Of a DNA stretch of 14,316 bases, positions 1 through 7,525 are shown in pieces. The position numbers were made by a program, and so were the translations under genes. Position 1 is the stretch's first letter, and each line of letters begins with the position of its first letter. Origin of the DNA: RGIG3009 sp045648765 (GTDB lineage: Bacteria > Bacillota > Clostridia > Oscillospirales > Acutalibacteraceae); NCBI GenBank assembly GCA_045648765.1, contig JAZROQ010000019.1, forward strand, positions 1 to 14,316, read 5' to 3'. Under the pieces are notes generated by a model. The model had not been told where the DNA came from and ran no database searches. It saw only the letters and a list, made by a program, of their open reading frames with translations.

Positions 1-42
1 ACCTATAAAAAAAAACAAAAGTACGGGGTTGGGAAAAAGAAT

Positions 43-84
43 AAAAAAGGCCCGCTCCGCATTTTTCGAAGACCGGACTTTTTT
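43..84 (-). terminator. Probable rho-independent terminator of galE
   Basis: Read on the minus strand, the sequence just past the galE stop starts with a run of A, forms an imperfect stem (GTCCG against CGGGCC, with one bulge and one G-U pair) and ends in six T. The A-run can pair with the T-run to extend the stem. The loop is long and the stem imperfect, so this is a moderate call. No gene is visible between here and the left edge of the window. Confidence 0.5.
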
Positions 85-91
85 AGGTTTA

Positions 92-1102
92 TCAATAGCC
101 GTTAGGATTGCCCGATTGCCAACGCCAAGCGTCGCGGCACATATCTTCCAAATTGTATTGTGCTTCCCAGCCGAGCAGTTCTTTGGCTTTGGTGGGGTTG
201 GAATAGCAAGTGCCGATATCGCCCGAGCGGCGGGGAGAGATGACATATGGCACAGGAACACCGTTGACGCGTTCAAAGGTTTTGACCAAATCGAGCACGC
301 TGTAACCGGTGCCGGTGCCGAGGTTGACTGCCTCTACCCCCGTGTGAGCGCGGGCATAGTTGACGGCGCAAACGTGACCGCGCGCCAAATCCACAACATG
401 GATATAGTCACGCACACCGGTGCCGTCGGGGGTGTCGTAGTCGTCACCAAAGACGGACAGTTGTTTTAACTTGCCGACAGCGACTTGCGAAACATACGGC
501 ATAAGGTTGTTGGGGATGCCGTTGGGGTTTTCGCCAATGCGGCCGCTGTGATGTGCGCCGATGGGATTGAAGTACCGAAGCAAGACGATGGACCATTCGC
601 TGTCCGAAACGCACAAATCTTGCAAAATACACTCGATCATAAATTTGGTGCGGCCGTACGGATTGGTGACGGCGCCCACGGGCATGGTTTCATCAAGCGG
701 GGAGGGGTTGCCCATGCCGTATACGGTGGCAGAAGAACTGAACACCATGCGCTTGCAACCAAATTCTTTCATGACGCTGCACAAAACCAAGGTGCCGTTG
801 ACGTTGTTATCGAAATATTCCAGCGGTTTTTGCACCGATTCGCCCACGGCTTTTAAACCCGCAAAGTGAACGACAACGTCAATGTTGTGTTTTTGGAAAA
901 TACGGCGCAAACCTTCGGCGTCGCGAATATCGCATTCGTAAAATGGGATATCTTTGCCCGAAAGTTCTTTAACGCGGGAAAGGGCTTCGGGGTTTGAGTT
1001 ATAGTAGTTATCCAGCACCACGATTTCGTGACCGCCGGCCAACAATTCCAAACAGGTATGGCTGCCTATATAACCGCAACCGCCGGTGATAAGTATTGAC
1101 AA
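92..1102 (-). CDS. galE: UDP-glucose/UDP-N-acetylglucosamine 4-epimerase GalE
   Basis: A 336-residue cytoplasmic extended short-chain dehydrogenase that interconverts UDP-Glc and UDP-Gal with bound NAD, and probably also UDP-GlcNAc and UDP-GalNAc. Visible motifs are the Rossmann loop GGCGYIG (7-13), Asp31 after beta-2 for the NAD ribose, Ser124 in SSSATVYG, and the catalytic pair Tyr149/Lys153 (YGRTK). The numbering matches E. coli GalE exactly and the length is full. Residue 299, the size gate (Tyr in E. coli, Cys307 in human), is Cys in RRSGDIGTCY, which suggests N-acetyl sugars are accepted. The start codon is TTG at 1102-1100; GGGAGG at 1111-1116 lies 8 nt upstream, and the only nearby ATG (1118) is out of frame. 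It is divergent from the nucleotidyltransferase/NahK operon, which fits a shared hexosamine or galactose salvage pathway. The family call is certain; the wider substrate range is inferred. Confidence 0.97.
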   Translation of the reverse strand: MSILITGGCGYIGSHTCLELLAGGHEIVVLDNYYNSNPEALSRVKELSGKDIPFYECDIRDAEGLRRIFQKHNIDVVVHFAGLKAVGESVQKPLEYFDNNVNGTLVLCSVMKEFGCKRMVFSSSATVYGMGNPSPLDETMPVGAVTNPYGRTKFMIECILQDLCVSDSEWSIVLLRYFNPIGAHHSGRIGENPNGIPNNLMPYVSQVAVGKLKQLSVFGDDYDTPDGTGVRDYIHVVDLARGHVCAVNYARAHTGVEAVNLGTGTGYSVLDLVKTFERVNGVPVPYVISPRRSGDIGTCYSNPTKAKELLGWEAQYNLEDMCRDAWRWQSGNPNGY

Positions 1103-1143
1103 TTTTACTTCCTCCCATTATGATAAGATATGGTGTTAAAAGT

Positions 1144-1172
1144 ATTATACAAGAACAAACGTTGTTTTGCAA
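1144..1172 (-). promoter_or_regulatory. galE promoter (sigma-A type)
   Basis: On the minus strand there is TTGCAA (1167-1172), a 17-nt spacer and a perfect TATAAT (1144-1149). Transcription should start near 1137, giving a leader of about 35 nt that carries the GGGAGG ribosome binding site. The -35 hexamer is its own reverse complement and may also serve the divergent operon. Confidence 0.85.
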
Positions 1173-1195
1173 GGCTATGGCTAAAAGTGTACTAT
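1167..1195 (+). promoter_or_regulatory. Candidate promoter of the nucleotidyltransferase-nahK operon
   Basis: On the plus strand the same TTGCAA box (1167-1172) is followed, after exactly 17 nt, by TACTAT (1190-1195), a 4/6 match to the -10 consensus. It would give a leader of about 65 nt. It is clearly weaker than the galE promoter. A consensus TTGACA at 1198-1203 has no -10 box at a usable distance. I see no better promoter before the gene at 1268. Confidence 0.4.
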
Positions 1196-1267
1196 TTTTG
1201 ACAAGTTGGATATTGTTTACACCGCAAAAAATGTGATACCATAGGTTTTAAGAAAGAAGGTTGTTTT

Positions 1268-2179
1268 ATGAAACCCACGTTGATTGTGATGGCGGCAGGT
1301 ATGGGAAGCCGTTTTGGCGGCCTTAAACAGCTGACGCCGGTTGGTCCGAACGGACAATTGTTGATTGACTATTCGGTATACGATGCTCAAAAAGCCGGGT
1401 TTGGCAAAATTGTGTTTGTTATCAAACACGAGATCGAAGAAGAATTTAAAGAACGTTTGGGCAACCGCATTGCTCAAAAAATCCCGGTGGAATATGTGTA
1501 CCAAGAACTTGACAAGTTGCCCCAGGGCTATACCGTTCCCGAAGGACGGACAAAACCGTGGGGAACCGGCCATGCTATTTTATGTTGTCGCGGTGTGGTA
1601 AAAGAACCGTTTATGGTGATCAATGCCGACGATTTTTATGGGCGTCAAAGCTACGAGTTGTTGGCAGATTTCTTGCAAAAACCGCAACAAGGGAATGGGA
1701 TGTCGTTTGCGATGTCGGCGTATATCTTGGAAAATACGTTGACCGAAAACGGGTATGTTTCTCGTGGGATTTGCGAAGTGGACGAAAACGGCAAACTGTG
1801 CGGTTTGGTGGAACGTACACACATTCAAGAAGTAGACGGCAAACCGCAGTTTAGCGAAGACGACGGCAAAACGTGGGAAGAACTCCCGAGCGGTTGCGCG
1901 GTTTCGATGAACGCGTGGGCATTTCCTGCGGCTATGCTTGACCATTTGGAAGAGCGCTTTAAGGCGTTTTTGGATACAACGGCAAAACAAAACCCTGCCA
2001 AAGCAGAATTTTATTTGCCGTTTGCCGTTAACGATATGATGAACGACGGCGAAGCCGAAACAACGGTGCTGCGCACCGCAGACCGTTGGTATGGTATGAC
2101 GTATGCCGCTGACAAGCAAGATGTAATGAACGCGATTGCCGCGATGACCGAAAAAGGGGTTTATCCCGCCGAAATGTAA
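1268..2179 (+). CDS. Sugar-1-phosphate nucleotidyltransferase (probably UTP-dependent)
   Basis: A 303-residue cytoplasmic enzyme of the glycosyltransferase-A-fold NTP transferase family, expected to join a sugar 1-phosphate and an NTP into an NDP-sugar with release of pyrophosphate. The N-terminal nucleotide loop is AAGMGSRFGGLKQL (9-22), a variant of the usual GxGTRL-PLT signature. PWGTGHA (97-103) and the metal-binding NADD (119-122) follow. It lacks the left-handed beta-helix of GlmU, so it is a transferase only, and it is unlike GalT-type uridylyltransferases. The start is an ATG with AGAAGG 7 nt upstream. The next gene, a NahK kinase, begins 11 nt after the stop, with its ribosome binding site overlapping the TAA. 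The likely substrate is therefore the kinase product (GlcNAc-1-P, GalNAc-1-P or a hexose-1-P), with GalE acting next. Fold and reaction type are well supported; the sugar and base are inferred from context. Confidence 0.85.
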   Translation: MKPTLIVMAAGMGSRFGGLKQLTPVGPNGQLLIDYSVYDAQKAGFGKIVFVIKHEIEEEFKERLGNRIAQKIPVEYVYQELDKLPQGYTVPEGRTKPWGTGHAILCCRGVVKEPFMVINADDFYGRQSYELLADFLQKPQQGNGMSFAMSAYILENTLTENGYVSRGICEVDENGKLCGLVERTHIQEVDGKPQFSEDDGKTWEELPSGCAVSMNAWAFPAAMLDHLEERFKAFLDTTAKQNPAKAEFYLPFAVNDMMNDGEAETTVLRTADRWYGMTYAADKQDVMNAIAAMTEKGVYPAEM

Positions 2180-2190
2180 GGAGAGTTCCC

Positions 2191-3267
2191 ATGGATTTGA
2201 TTGAAATTGCCAAACAATTTTGTTTGGACCGTGAACCGCTGGAAGCGCAACCGTATGGTTGTGGACATATTAACGACACGTACTGTGTGAATGCCGCCGA
2301 CAAACGGTATATTTTGCAACGCATCAACCATCGCATTTTCCCTAACGTGGAAGGGTTGATGAACAACATTGTCAGCGTAACCGACGTTATTCGCAAACAA
2401 GTGCTGCAAAGCGGCGGTGACGTGGAACGCGAATGTTTGCAAGTGATTCCCACCAAAGACGGGAAATCGTATTTCGAATGTGACGGCAATTATTACCGCA
2501 TGTATGTGTTTGTAGAAAAAACATTGTCGTTGCAAGTGGTGGAAAACCCGATACATTTTTATTACGCGGCATCGGCTTTTGGTCAGTTCCAACGTCGCTT
2601 GGCGGATTTTCCTGCAAAAACGTTGTGCGAAATCATCCCGAATTTTCATAACACCGCCAGCCGTTTTCGTGATTTTGAAGCGGCTGTTGCGCGCGACAAA
2701 ATGGGACGCGCGGCTTCGGTGCAATGGGAAATTGAATTTATTCGCGCTCGCAAAGCCGATACCGAAAAAATTGTTTCGTTGTTGGAAAGCGGAGAGTTGC
2801 CGTTGCGCGTGACGCACAACGACACCAAGCTTAACAACGTGTTGCTGGACGAAGAAACCGGCAAACCCATGGCGGTTATCGATTTGGATACGGTAATGCC
2901 CGGGTCGGCGTTATATGATTTTGGTGACAGTATTCGGTTTGGCACCAACCCCGCTGCCGAAGACGAAAAAGATCTTTCCAAAGTGTTTTGCGACGTGATG
3001 TTGTTTGAGGAATACACCAAAGGCTTTTTGGAAGCGTGTGGTGAAAACTTGACGGATAAGGAGAAAGAGCTGTTGCCGTTCTCGGGATATTTGATGACGC
3101 TCGAATGCGGTATGCGCTTTTTGGCGGATTATCTGGATGGGGATGTGTATTTTAAAATTCATTATCCCGAGCAAAACTTGGATCGTTGTCGCACGCAAAT
3201 TAAATTGGCAGCAGACATCCAAGAAAAGATGGACGAACTTTGCGCCATTGTTAAAAAATATGCCTAA
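2191..3267 (+). CDS. nahK: N-acetylhexosamine 1-kinase (NahK/LnpB family)
   Basis: A 358-residue aminoglycoside-phosphotransferase-fold kinase. The characterised Bifidobacterium longum NahK (359 aa) phosphorylates the anomeric carbon of GlcNAc/GalNAc in the lacto-N-biose/galacto-N-biose pathway. From memory this protein shares long blocks with it: THNDTKLNN (208-216, catalytic base Asp211), IDLDTVMPGS (230-239, metal-binding Asp231/Asp233), DFGDSIRFG (243-251), EDEKDLSKV and ECGMRFLADYL. The N-terminal GHINDTY and RYILQRIN segments also match. The start is an ATG preceded by AAGGAG that overlaps the stop of the upstream gene, so the two are translationally linked. The pathway's phosphorylase (LnpA) is not in this window, so the free sugar must come from elsewhere, for example from a hexosaminidase. 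The enzyme family is secure; GlcNAc versus GalNAc versus another sugar cannot be decided from sequence. Confidence 0.92.
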   Translation: MDLIEIAKQFCLDREPLEAQPYGCGHINDTYCVNAADKRYILQRINHRIFPNVEGLMNNIVSVTDVIRKQVLQSGGDVERECLQVIPTKDGKSYFECDGNYYRMYVFVEKTLSLQVVENPIHFYYAASAFGQFQRRLADFPAKTLCEIIPNFHNTASRFRDFEAAVARDKMGRAASVQWEIEFIRARKADTEKIVSLLESGELPLRVTHNDTKLNNVLLDEETGKPMAVIDLDTVMPGSALYDFGDSIRFGTNPAAEDEKDLSKVFCDVMLFEEYTKGFLEACGENLTDKEKELLPFSGYLMTLECGMRFLADYLDGDVYFKIHYPEQNLDRCRTQIKLAADIQEKMDELCAIVKKYA

Positions 3268-3272
3268 AACGC

Positions 3273-3308
3273 AGTGCACCCAACCTTGTTGGGTGCACTT
3301 TTTGTTTT
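3273..3308 (+). terminator. Rho-independent terminator of the nahK operon
   Basis: A perfect 12-bp stem (arms AGTGCACCCAAC and GTTGGGTGCACT) with a 3-nt loop, followed by TTTTT-G-TTTT. It starts 6 nt after the nahK stop codon and separates this operon from the pth promoter. Confidence 0.95.
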
Positions 3309-3339
3309 AAAAATATCGGCACAAAACCCGAAATTTTTC

Positions 3340-3368
3340 TTGCAATGTTTGCCTTTTTTTGCCATAAT
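3340..3368 (+). promoter_or_regulatory. Promoter of the pth-mfd operon
   Basis: TTGCAA (3340-3345), a 17-nt spacer and CATAAT (3363-3368, 5/6 match). The spacer is T-rich. The -35 hexamer is the same as in the galE promoter. Transcription should start near 3374-3376, directly at the base of the hairpin described next. Confidence 0.8.
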
Positions 3369-3374
3369 AAAAGC

Positions 3375-3402
3375 AGACCGGCAAAGGTGACTTTGGCGGT
3401 CT
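3375..3402 (+). promoter_or_regulatory. 5'-end stem-loop of the pth-mfd mRNA
   Basis: A 12-position stem with one internal G-G mismatch: AGACCG-G-CAAAG pairs with CTTTG-G-CGGTCT. The loop is GTGA, a GNRA tetraloop in RNA. No T-run follows, so it is not a terminator. It lies at the predicted transcript start and ends 8 nt before the GAGGG ribosome binding site of pth. A 5'-terminal hairpin of this type could protect the message from 5'-end-dependent decay or bind a regulator; the role is inferred. Confidence 0.6.
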
Positions 3403-3423
3403 TAGGAAATGAGGGTAGAAAGT

Positions 3424-4023
3424 ATGTTTTTTAAAAAATCGGCGCCGCTCGGTGCAGTGAGCTTTGTCGTGGTGGGTTTGGGTAATCCCGGCAAAAAATA
3501 TGAGGCAACGCGGCACAACGCAGGGTTTATGGCAGTGGAAGCGCTGGCAGAAGATGCGGGTGTGCGTGTGAACCGTGTGAAGTTTAAATCGTTGTGCGCC
3601 GAGGCGCAAATCGGCGGTGAAAAGGTGTTGCTGATGATGCCGCAAACAATGATGAACAACAGCGGTGAAGCGGTGCGCGAAGCGTTGCAGTTTTACAAAT
3701 TACCGCCCGAAAAATGCTTGGTGATTTGTGATGATATTTCGCTGGATGTCGGCACCATTCGTATTCGCCGAAAAGGAAGTGACGGCGGACAACGCGGGAT
3801 GCGCAGCATTATCACGCTTTGTTCGAGCGAAAATTTCCCGCGGATTAAAGTGGGGGTCGGGCAAAAACCGCATCCCGATTACGATTTGGCGGCGTGGGTG
3901 CTTTCTCGCTTTTCCAAAGAAGAAACCCCTGCTTTGCTGACAGCAGTGAAAAATGCCGCCGAAGCGGCAAAACGCATTGTTGGTGGTGACCTGGAAGGTG
4001 CCCAAAACGCGTTTTCAAAGTAA
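3424..4023 (+). CDS. pth: Peptidyl-tRNA hydrolase
   Basis: A 199-residue cytoplasmic enzyme that cleaves the ester bond of peptidyl-tRNAs dropped by stalled ribosomes, recycling tRNA. Motifs are VGLGNPG (17-23, Asn21), the catalytic histidine in TRHNAGF (His31), PQTMMNNSG (73-81, Met77/Asn78) and Asp103, the partner of the catalytic His. The substrate loop reads GSDGGQRGMRS where most bacterial Pth proteins have GGHNG: Gln123 and Arg124 replace the conserved His113 and Asn114 of E. coli. I chose the ATG at 3424 because GAGGG (3411-3415) lies 8 nt before it. The in-frame ATG at 3409 has only AGGA one base upstream and would add five residues. It is the first gene of an operon with mfd 9 nt downstream, the order seen in Bacillus (spoVC-mfd). 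The function is secure despite the loop change. Confidence 0.95.
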   Translation: MFFKKSAPLGAVSFVVVGLGNPGKKYEATRHNAGFMAVEALAEDAGVRVNRVKFKSLCAEAQIGGEKVLLMMPQTMMNNSGEAVREALQFYKLPPEKCLVICDDISLDVGTIRIRRKGSDGGQRGMRSIITLCSSENFPRIKVGVGQKPHPDYDLAAWVLSRFSKEETPALLTAVKNAAEAAKRIVGGDLEGAQNAFSK

Positions 4024-4032
4024 AGGAGAAAT

Positions 4033-7000
4033 ATGTCCGTTTTTGAAAAAGGAATGGCGGGTTTACCGGTTCTTTCCTCGTTGTGTAACGATGTAAAAAC
4101 GGCTCGTTCCCCCGTGATGTTGACGGGGGTCGGGCATATTCATAAAGCTTTATTGGCGCACGCTTTGTGTTCTCGATTGCAACGCAAGGCGGTGTTTTTG
4201 GTGGCAGACGAAGCAGAAGGTGTACGCTTGTGCGAGGATTTGAATGCCTTGGGTGAAGCGGCGCTTTTTTTGCCGTCGCGGGAACTTTCGTTGCGGCAAG
4301 TGGATGCTTCTTCGCGGGAATATGAGCAACAACGATTGGCAGTGCTTTCGCGGATGCTCAAAAACGACTATTCCGTGGTGGTAGCGTGTGCCGATGCCGT
4401 GTTTTCGTATACTGTGCCGCCCCAAGTGTTGCAAAAGCGCACCTTGTCGCTGGTGGCAGGTAAAGACGTGCCTGTGGAAAATTTGCCCGCAGCGTTATCG
4501 GCGGCGGGGTATGAGCGATGCGATCAAATTGAAGGTGCCGGTCAGTTTGCGGTGCGTGGCGGAATTATTGACGTGTATCCCGCGCAAAACGCCGCGCCGC
4601 TGCGCATTGAGTTGTGGGGTGACACAGTTGATACCATTTCGCAATTCGATTTGATTTCTCAACGCCGTACCGAAACACTTGAAAAAGCGGATATTCCGCC
4701 GGCTTGTGAAATCTCATACGATTCGGCAAGTGAACTTGCTGCAAAAATAGAAGAATTGGCAAACAATGTTAGCGGGAAACGTGCTCCCGCCGTACGTCAA
4801 GCGCTGTTGGCCGATGTTGACCGATTGCGTGGTGGGGCCGGGCTGTCGGCGCTCGACAAATATTTGCCGCTGATTTATCCCGAAGCACAAACGGTTCTTG
4901 CCTATGCGCCCGAAGCGTTGTTGTTTGTTTCGGAAACCACCAAAGTGCGCGAACGGATACGCGCCACCCAGTGGCAGTTAGAAGAAAATATACAAGCATT
5001 GTTGGAAGAAAATTTGATTTGCAAAGAACTGTGTCATTACCAAGCAGATTGGGAAGACGTTTTGCGCGTGTGGGAGCAGTACTCCACCGTGTTAATGGAA
5101 ACGTTTTCGCGCAGTGTGGGGGATGTGCCGCTCAAAGAAGTCTATACGCTTACCTGTCGTCAACTTCCTGTTTGGTCGGGCGGGGTGTCGCTTTTGTGCG
5201 AGGATTTGCAAGATGCGTTGGGGCGCCGCGAAGCGTGTGTGGTGTTGGCGGGCGCCGAAGAAAAAAACGCCAAGTTGTTGGCAGAGGATTTGCAAAAGCA
5301 AGGAATCCCCGCGTTGTATGCGCCTTCACCCGAAAAACCGATAGCGGGGCAGGTGTTGGTGCTTACGGGCGGGTTATCTGCGGGTGCGCAATTCCCCGAA
5401 GCGGGGTTGACGATTATTACCCACGGACGGATGAACAAGGTGCAAAAGAGAAGACGTTTGAACCGTCAAGCAGGTCTTCAAATCCACAGTTTGTCGGAAC
5501 TTTCGGTGGGGGATTACGTGGTGCACGCCGCGCACGGGATTGGTGTGTACGAGGGGATTCATCGTTTGGACGTGCAAGGGGTTTTGAAAGATTATTTGAA
5601 ACTCCAATACGACAAAGGGGATACGTTGTACGTACCGGTTACGCAACTCGATTTGGTTTCCAAATACGTTGGTACCAAAGACGAGGTGAAAGTGCGGTTG
5701 CACCGTTTGGGCGGTCAGGAATGGCAAAAAACCAAAACCCGAGTGCGCAGTGCGGTAAAAGACATTGCCAAAGAGTTAATCAGCTTGTACTCGCAACGTA
5801 TGGCGAGTCCCGGGTTCGCGTTTGAAGCGGATTCGGAATGGCAATACGATTTTGAACGGCATTTTGAATTTGAGGAAACCGAGGATCAATTGCGTTGCGT
5901 GCAGGAGATCAAAGCCGATATGGAACGCCCTGTTCCGATGGACCGCTTGCTGTGTGGGGACGTTGGTTTTGGAAAAACCGAGGTAGCGTTGCGCGCCGCT
6001 TTCAAATGTGTGTCGCAAAGCAAACAGTGTGTGATTTTGGTACCCACCACTATTTTGGCGTTTCAACATTACAACACGCTTGTTAAGCGGTTTGAGGGTT
6101 TCCCTGTTCACATTGAAATGCTTTCGCGGTTTCGCACACCTAAACAACAAGCCAAAATTTTGGAGGATATGGCGGCGGGACGCTTGGATATTTTGGTGGG
6201 AACGCACCGTATGTTATCCAAAGATGTGCGTTTTCGTGATTTGGGGTTGTTTATTGTTGACGAAGAACAACGGTTTGGTGTTTCGCAAAAAGAACGTATC
6301 AAGGAATTGGCGCCCCACGTGGACGTGCTGACATTATCGGCAACGCCGATTCCGCGCACACTCAACATGGCGATGAGCGGGATTCGTGATATGTCGATTA
6401 TTGAAGAAGCGCCTCAAGATCGTCGCCCTGTGCAAACGTATGTGTTGGAACACGATAATGCATTGCTGACCGAGGCCATTCGCAAAGAATTGCGCCGTGG
6501 TGGACAAGTGTATTATATTCACAACCAAATCGAGACGATTGAACGGTGCGCGGCAGGGGTGCAGATGCGCATTCCCGAAGCGCGGGTGGCGTTTGCGCAC
6601 GGTAAAATGTCGGAAGACGAAATGTCGGAGATTTGGCGCGGGGTGATGGACCACGAAATCGACGTGTTGGTTTGCACCACCATTATTGAAACGGGTGTGG
6701 ACGTTTCCAACGTGAACACTTTGATTATCGAAAACGCCGACCGTTTTGGCTTGTCGCAGCTGCACCAACTGCGCGGTCGCGTGGGACGGTCTTCGCGGCG
6801 CGCGTTTGCCTATTTGACATTTGTACGCGGAAAAGTGTTGACCGAAGTGGCGGCAAAACGGTTGGAAGCGATTCGGGAGTTTACCGAGTTTGGCGCAGGG
6901 TTCCGCATTGCCATGCGCGATATGGAAATTCGCGGTGCGGGCAACTTGTTGGGGGCGCAACAACACGGACATATGGAAGCCGTGGGATATGATTTGTACC

Positions 7001-7512
7001 TAAAACTGCTGGAAGAAGCGGTCAACGAAGAAAAGGGTGTTAACAAAAAGCGCCGCGAGGCAGAATGTTTGATTGATTTGCCCGTGTCGGCGCACATTCC
7101 CGAAAGTTATATTGCCGCCAATTCGCAACGGTTAGATATTTATAGGCGGATTGCCGATATTCGCACCGAGGAAGATTCGCTTGACGTGTACGATGAACTC
7201 ATTGACCGTTTTGGTGAACCGCCCGAAGCGGTGCAAGGATTGGTGGAAGTGGCGCTGCTTCGCAACATGGCTGCCAATGTAGGCATTTACGAAATTAAGC
7301 AAAACGGAGATACGTTGCTTTTGTATCAACGCACGTTGGATTTGGCGTTGGGAGCGCAGCTGTCGGCAGCGCTGAAAGGGCGAGTGATGATAAGCGCCGG
7401 GAGCAAACCGTATTTGGCGGTCAAACCCAAAGCGGGGCTTACTTCTTTGGAAACCTTGCGCGAAGTGTTGCAACTGATGCAGGAAAAACAAGCCGAGTTG
7501 GAAGAAGTATAA
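4033..7512 (+). CDS. mfd: Transcription-repair coupling factor Mfd
   Basis: A 1159-residue ATP-dependent DNA translocase that pushes RNA polymerase off DNA lesions and recruits UvrA for nucleotide excision repair. Domains in order: a UvrB-like N-terminal module with GQFAVRGGIIDVYPA (about 170-184); a CarD/Tudor-like RNA-polymerase-interacting domain beginning GDYVVHAAHGIGVYEG (493-508); a RecG-like translocase with Walker A GDVGFGKTE (642-650), Walker B DEEQRFG (743-749), SATPIPRTLNMAM, and motif VI QLRGRVGRSSRR; and a C-terminal TRCF domain from about 1010 (SAHIPESYIAANSQRLDIYRRI). All are intact and the length is normal for the family. AAGGAG overlaps the pth stop codon, 4 nt before the ATG. 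Usual Bacillus downstream genes such as spoVT and a PrsA-type foldase are absent; two glycan-type genes follow instead without a terminator. Confidence 0.98.
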   Translation: MSVFEKGMAGLPVLSSLCNDVKTARSPVMLTGVGHIHKALLAHALCSRLQRKAVFLVADEAEGVRLCEDLNALGEAALFLPSRELSLRQVDASSREYEQQRLAVLSRMLKNDYSVVVACADAVFSYTVPPQVLQKRTLSLVAGKDVPVENLPAALSAAGYERCDQIEGAGQFAVRGGIIDVYPAQNAAPLRIELWGDTVDTISQFDLISQRRTETLEKADIPPACEISYDSASELAAKIEELANNVSGKRAPAVRQALLADVDRLRGGAGLSALDKYLPLIYPEAQTVLAYAPEALLFVSETTKVRERIRATQWQLEENIQALLEENLICKELCHYQADWEDVLRVWEQYSTVLMETFSRSVGDVPLKEVYTLTCRQLPVWSGGVSLLCEDLQDALGRREACVVLAGAEEKNAKLLAEDLQKQGIPALYAPSPEKPIAGQVLVLTGGLSAGAQFPEAGLTIITHGRMNKVQKRRRLNRQAGLQIHSLSELSVGDYVVHAAHGIGVYEGIHRLDVQGVLKDYLKLQYDKGDTLYVPVTQLDLVSKYVGTKDEVKVRLHRLGGQEWQKTKTRVRSAVKDIAKELISLYSQRMASPGFAFEADSEWQYDFERHFEFEETEDQLRCVQEIKADMERPVPMDRLLCGDVGFGKTEVALRAAFKCVSQSKQCVILVPTTILAFQHYNTLVKRFEGFPVHIEMLSRFRTPKQQAKILEDMAAGRLDILVGTHRMLSKDVRFRDLGLFIVDEEQRFGVSQKERIKELAPHVDVLTLSATPIPRTLNMAMSGIRDMSIIEEAPQDRRPVQTYVLEHDNALLTEAIRKELRRGGQVYYIHNQIETIERCAAGVQMRIPEARVAFAHGKMSEDEMSEIWRGVMDHEIDVLVCTTIIETGVDVSNVNTLIIENADRFGLSQLHQLRGRVGRSSRRAFAYLTFVRGKVLTEVAAKRLEAIREFTEFGAGFRIAMRDMEIRGAGNLLGAQQHGHMEAVGYDLYLKLLEEAVNEEKGVNKKRREAECLIDLPVSAHIPESYIAANSQRLDIYRRIADIRTEEDSLDVYDELIDRFGEPPEAVQGLVEVALLRNMAANVGIYEIKQNGDTLLLYQRTLDLALGAQLSAALKGRVMISAGSKPYLAVKPKAGLTSLETLREVLQLMQEKQAELEEV

Positions 7513-7525
7513 GTGAGGTGCCGGT

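Noticed and set aside
1198..1221. Consensus TTGACA and a loose ACAA-N8-TTGT inverted repeat upstream of the nucleotidyltransferase
   Set aside because: No -10 box lies 16-18 nt from the TTGACA, and the inverted repeat has only four-base arms, which is expected by chance in AT-rich leader DNA.
3409..3423. Earlier in-frame ATG for pth
   Set aside because: Its AGGA is one base from the ATG, too close to work, and the GAGGG that serves the ATG at 3424 would lie inside the coding region.
4971..5825. Open frame of 284 codons inside mfd, another frame of the same strand
   Set aside because: The Mfd frame is intact across it with clear domains, and this frame is an Arg- and Cys-rich out-of-frame product.
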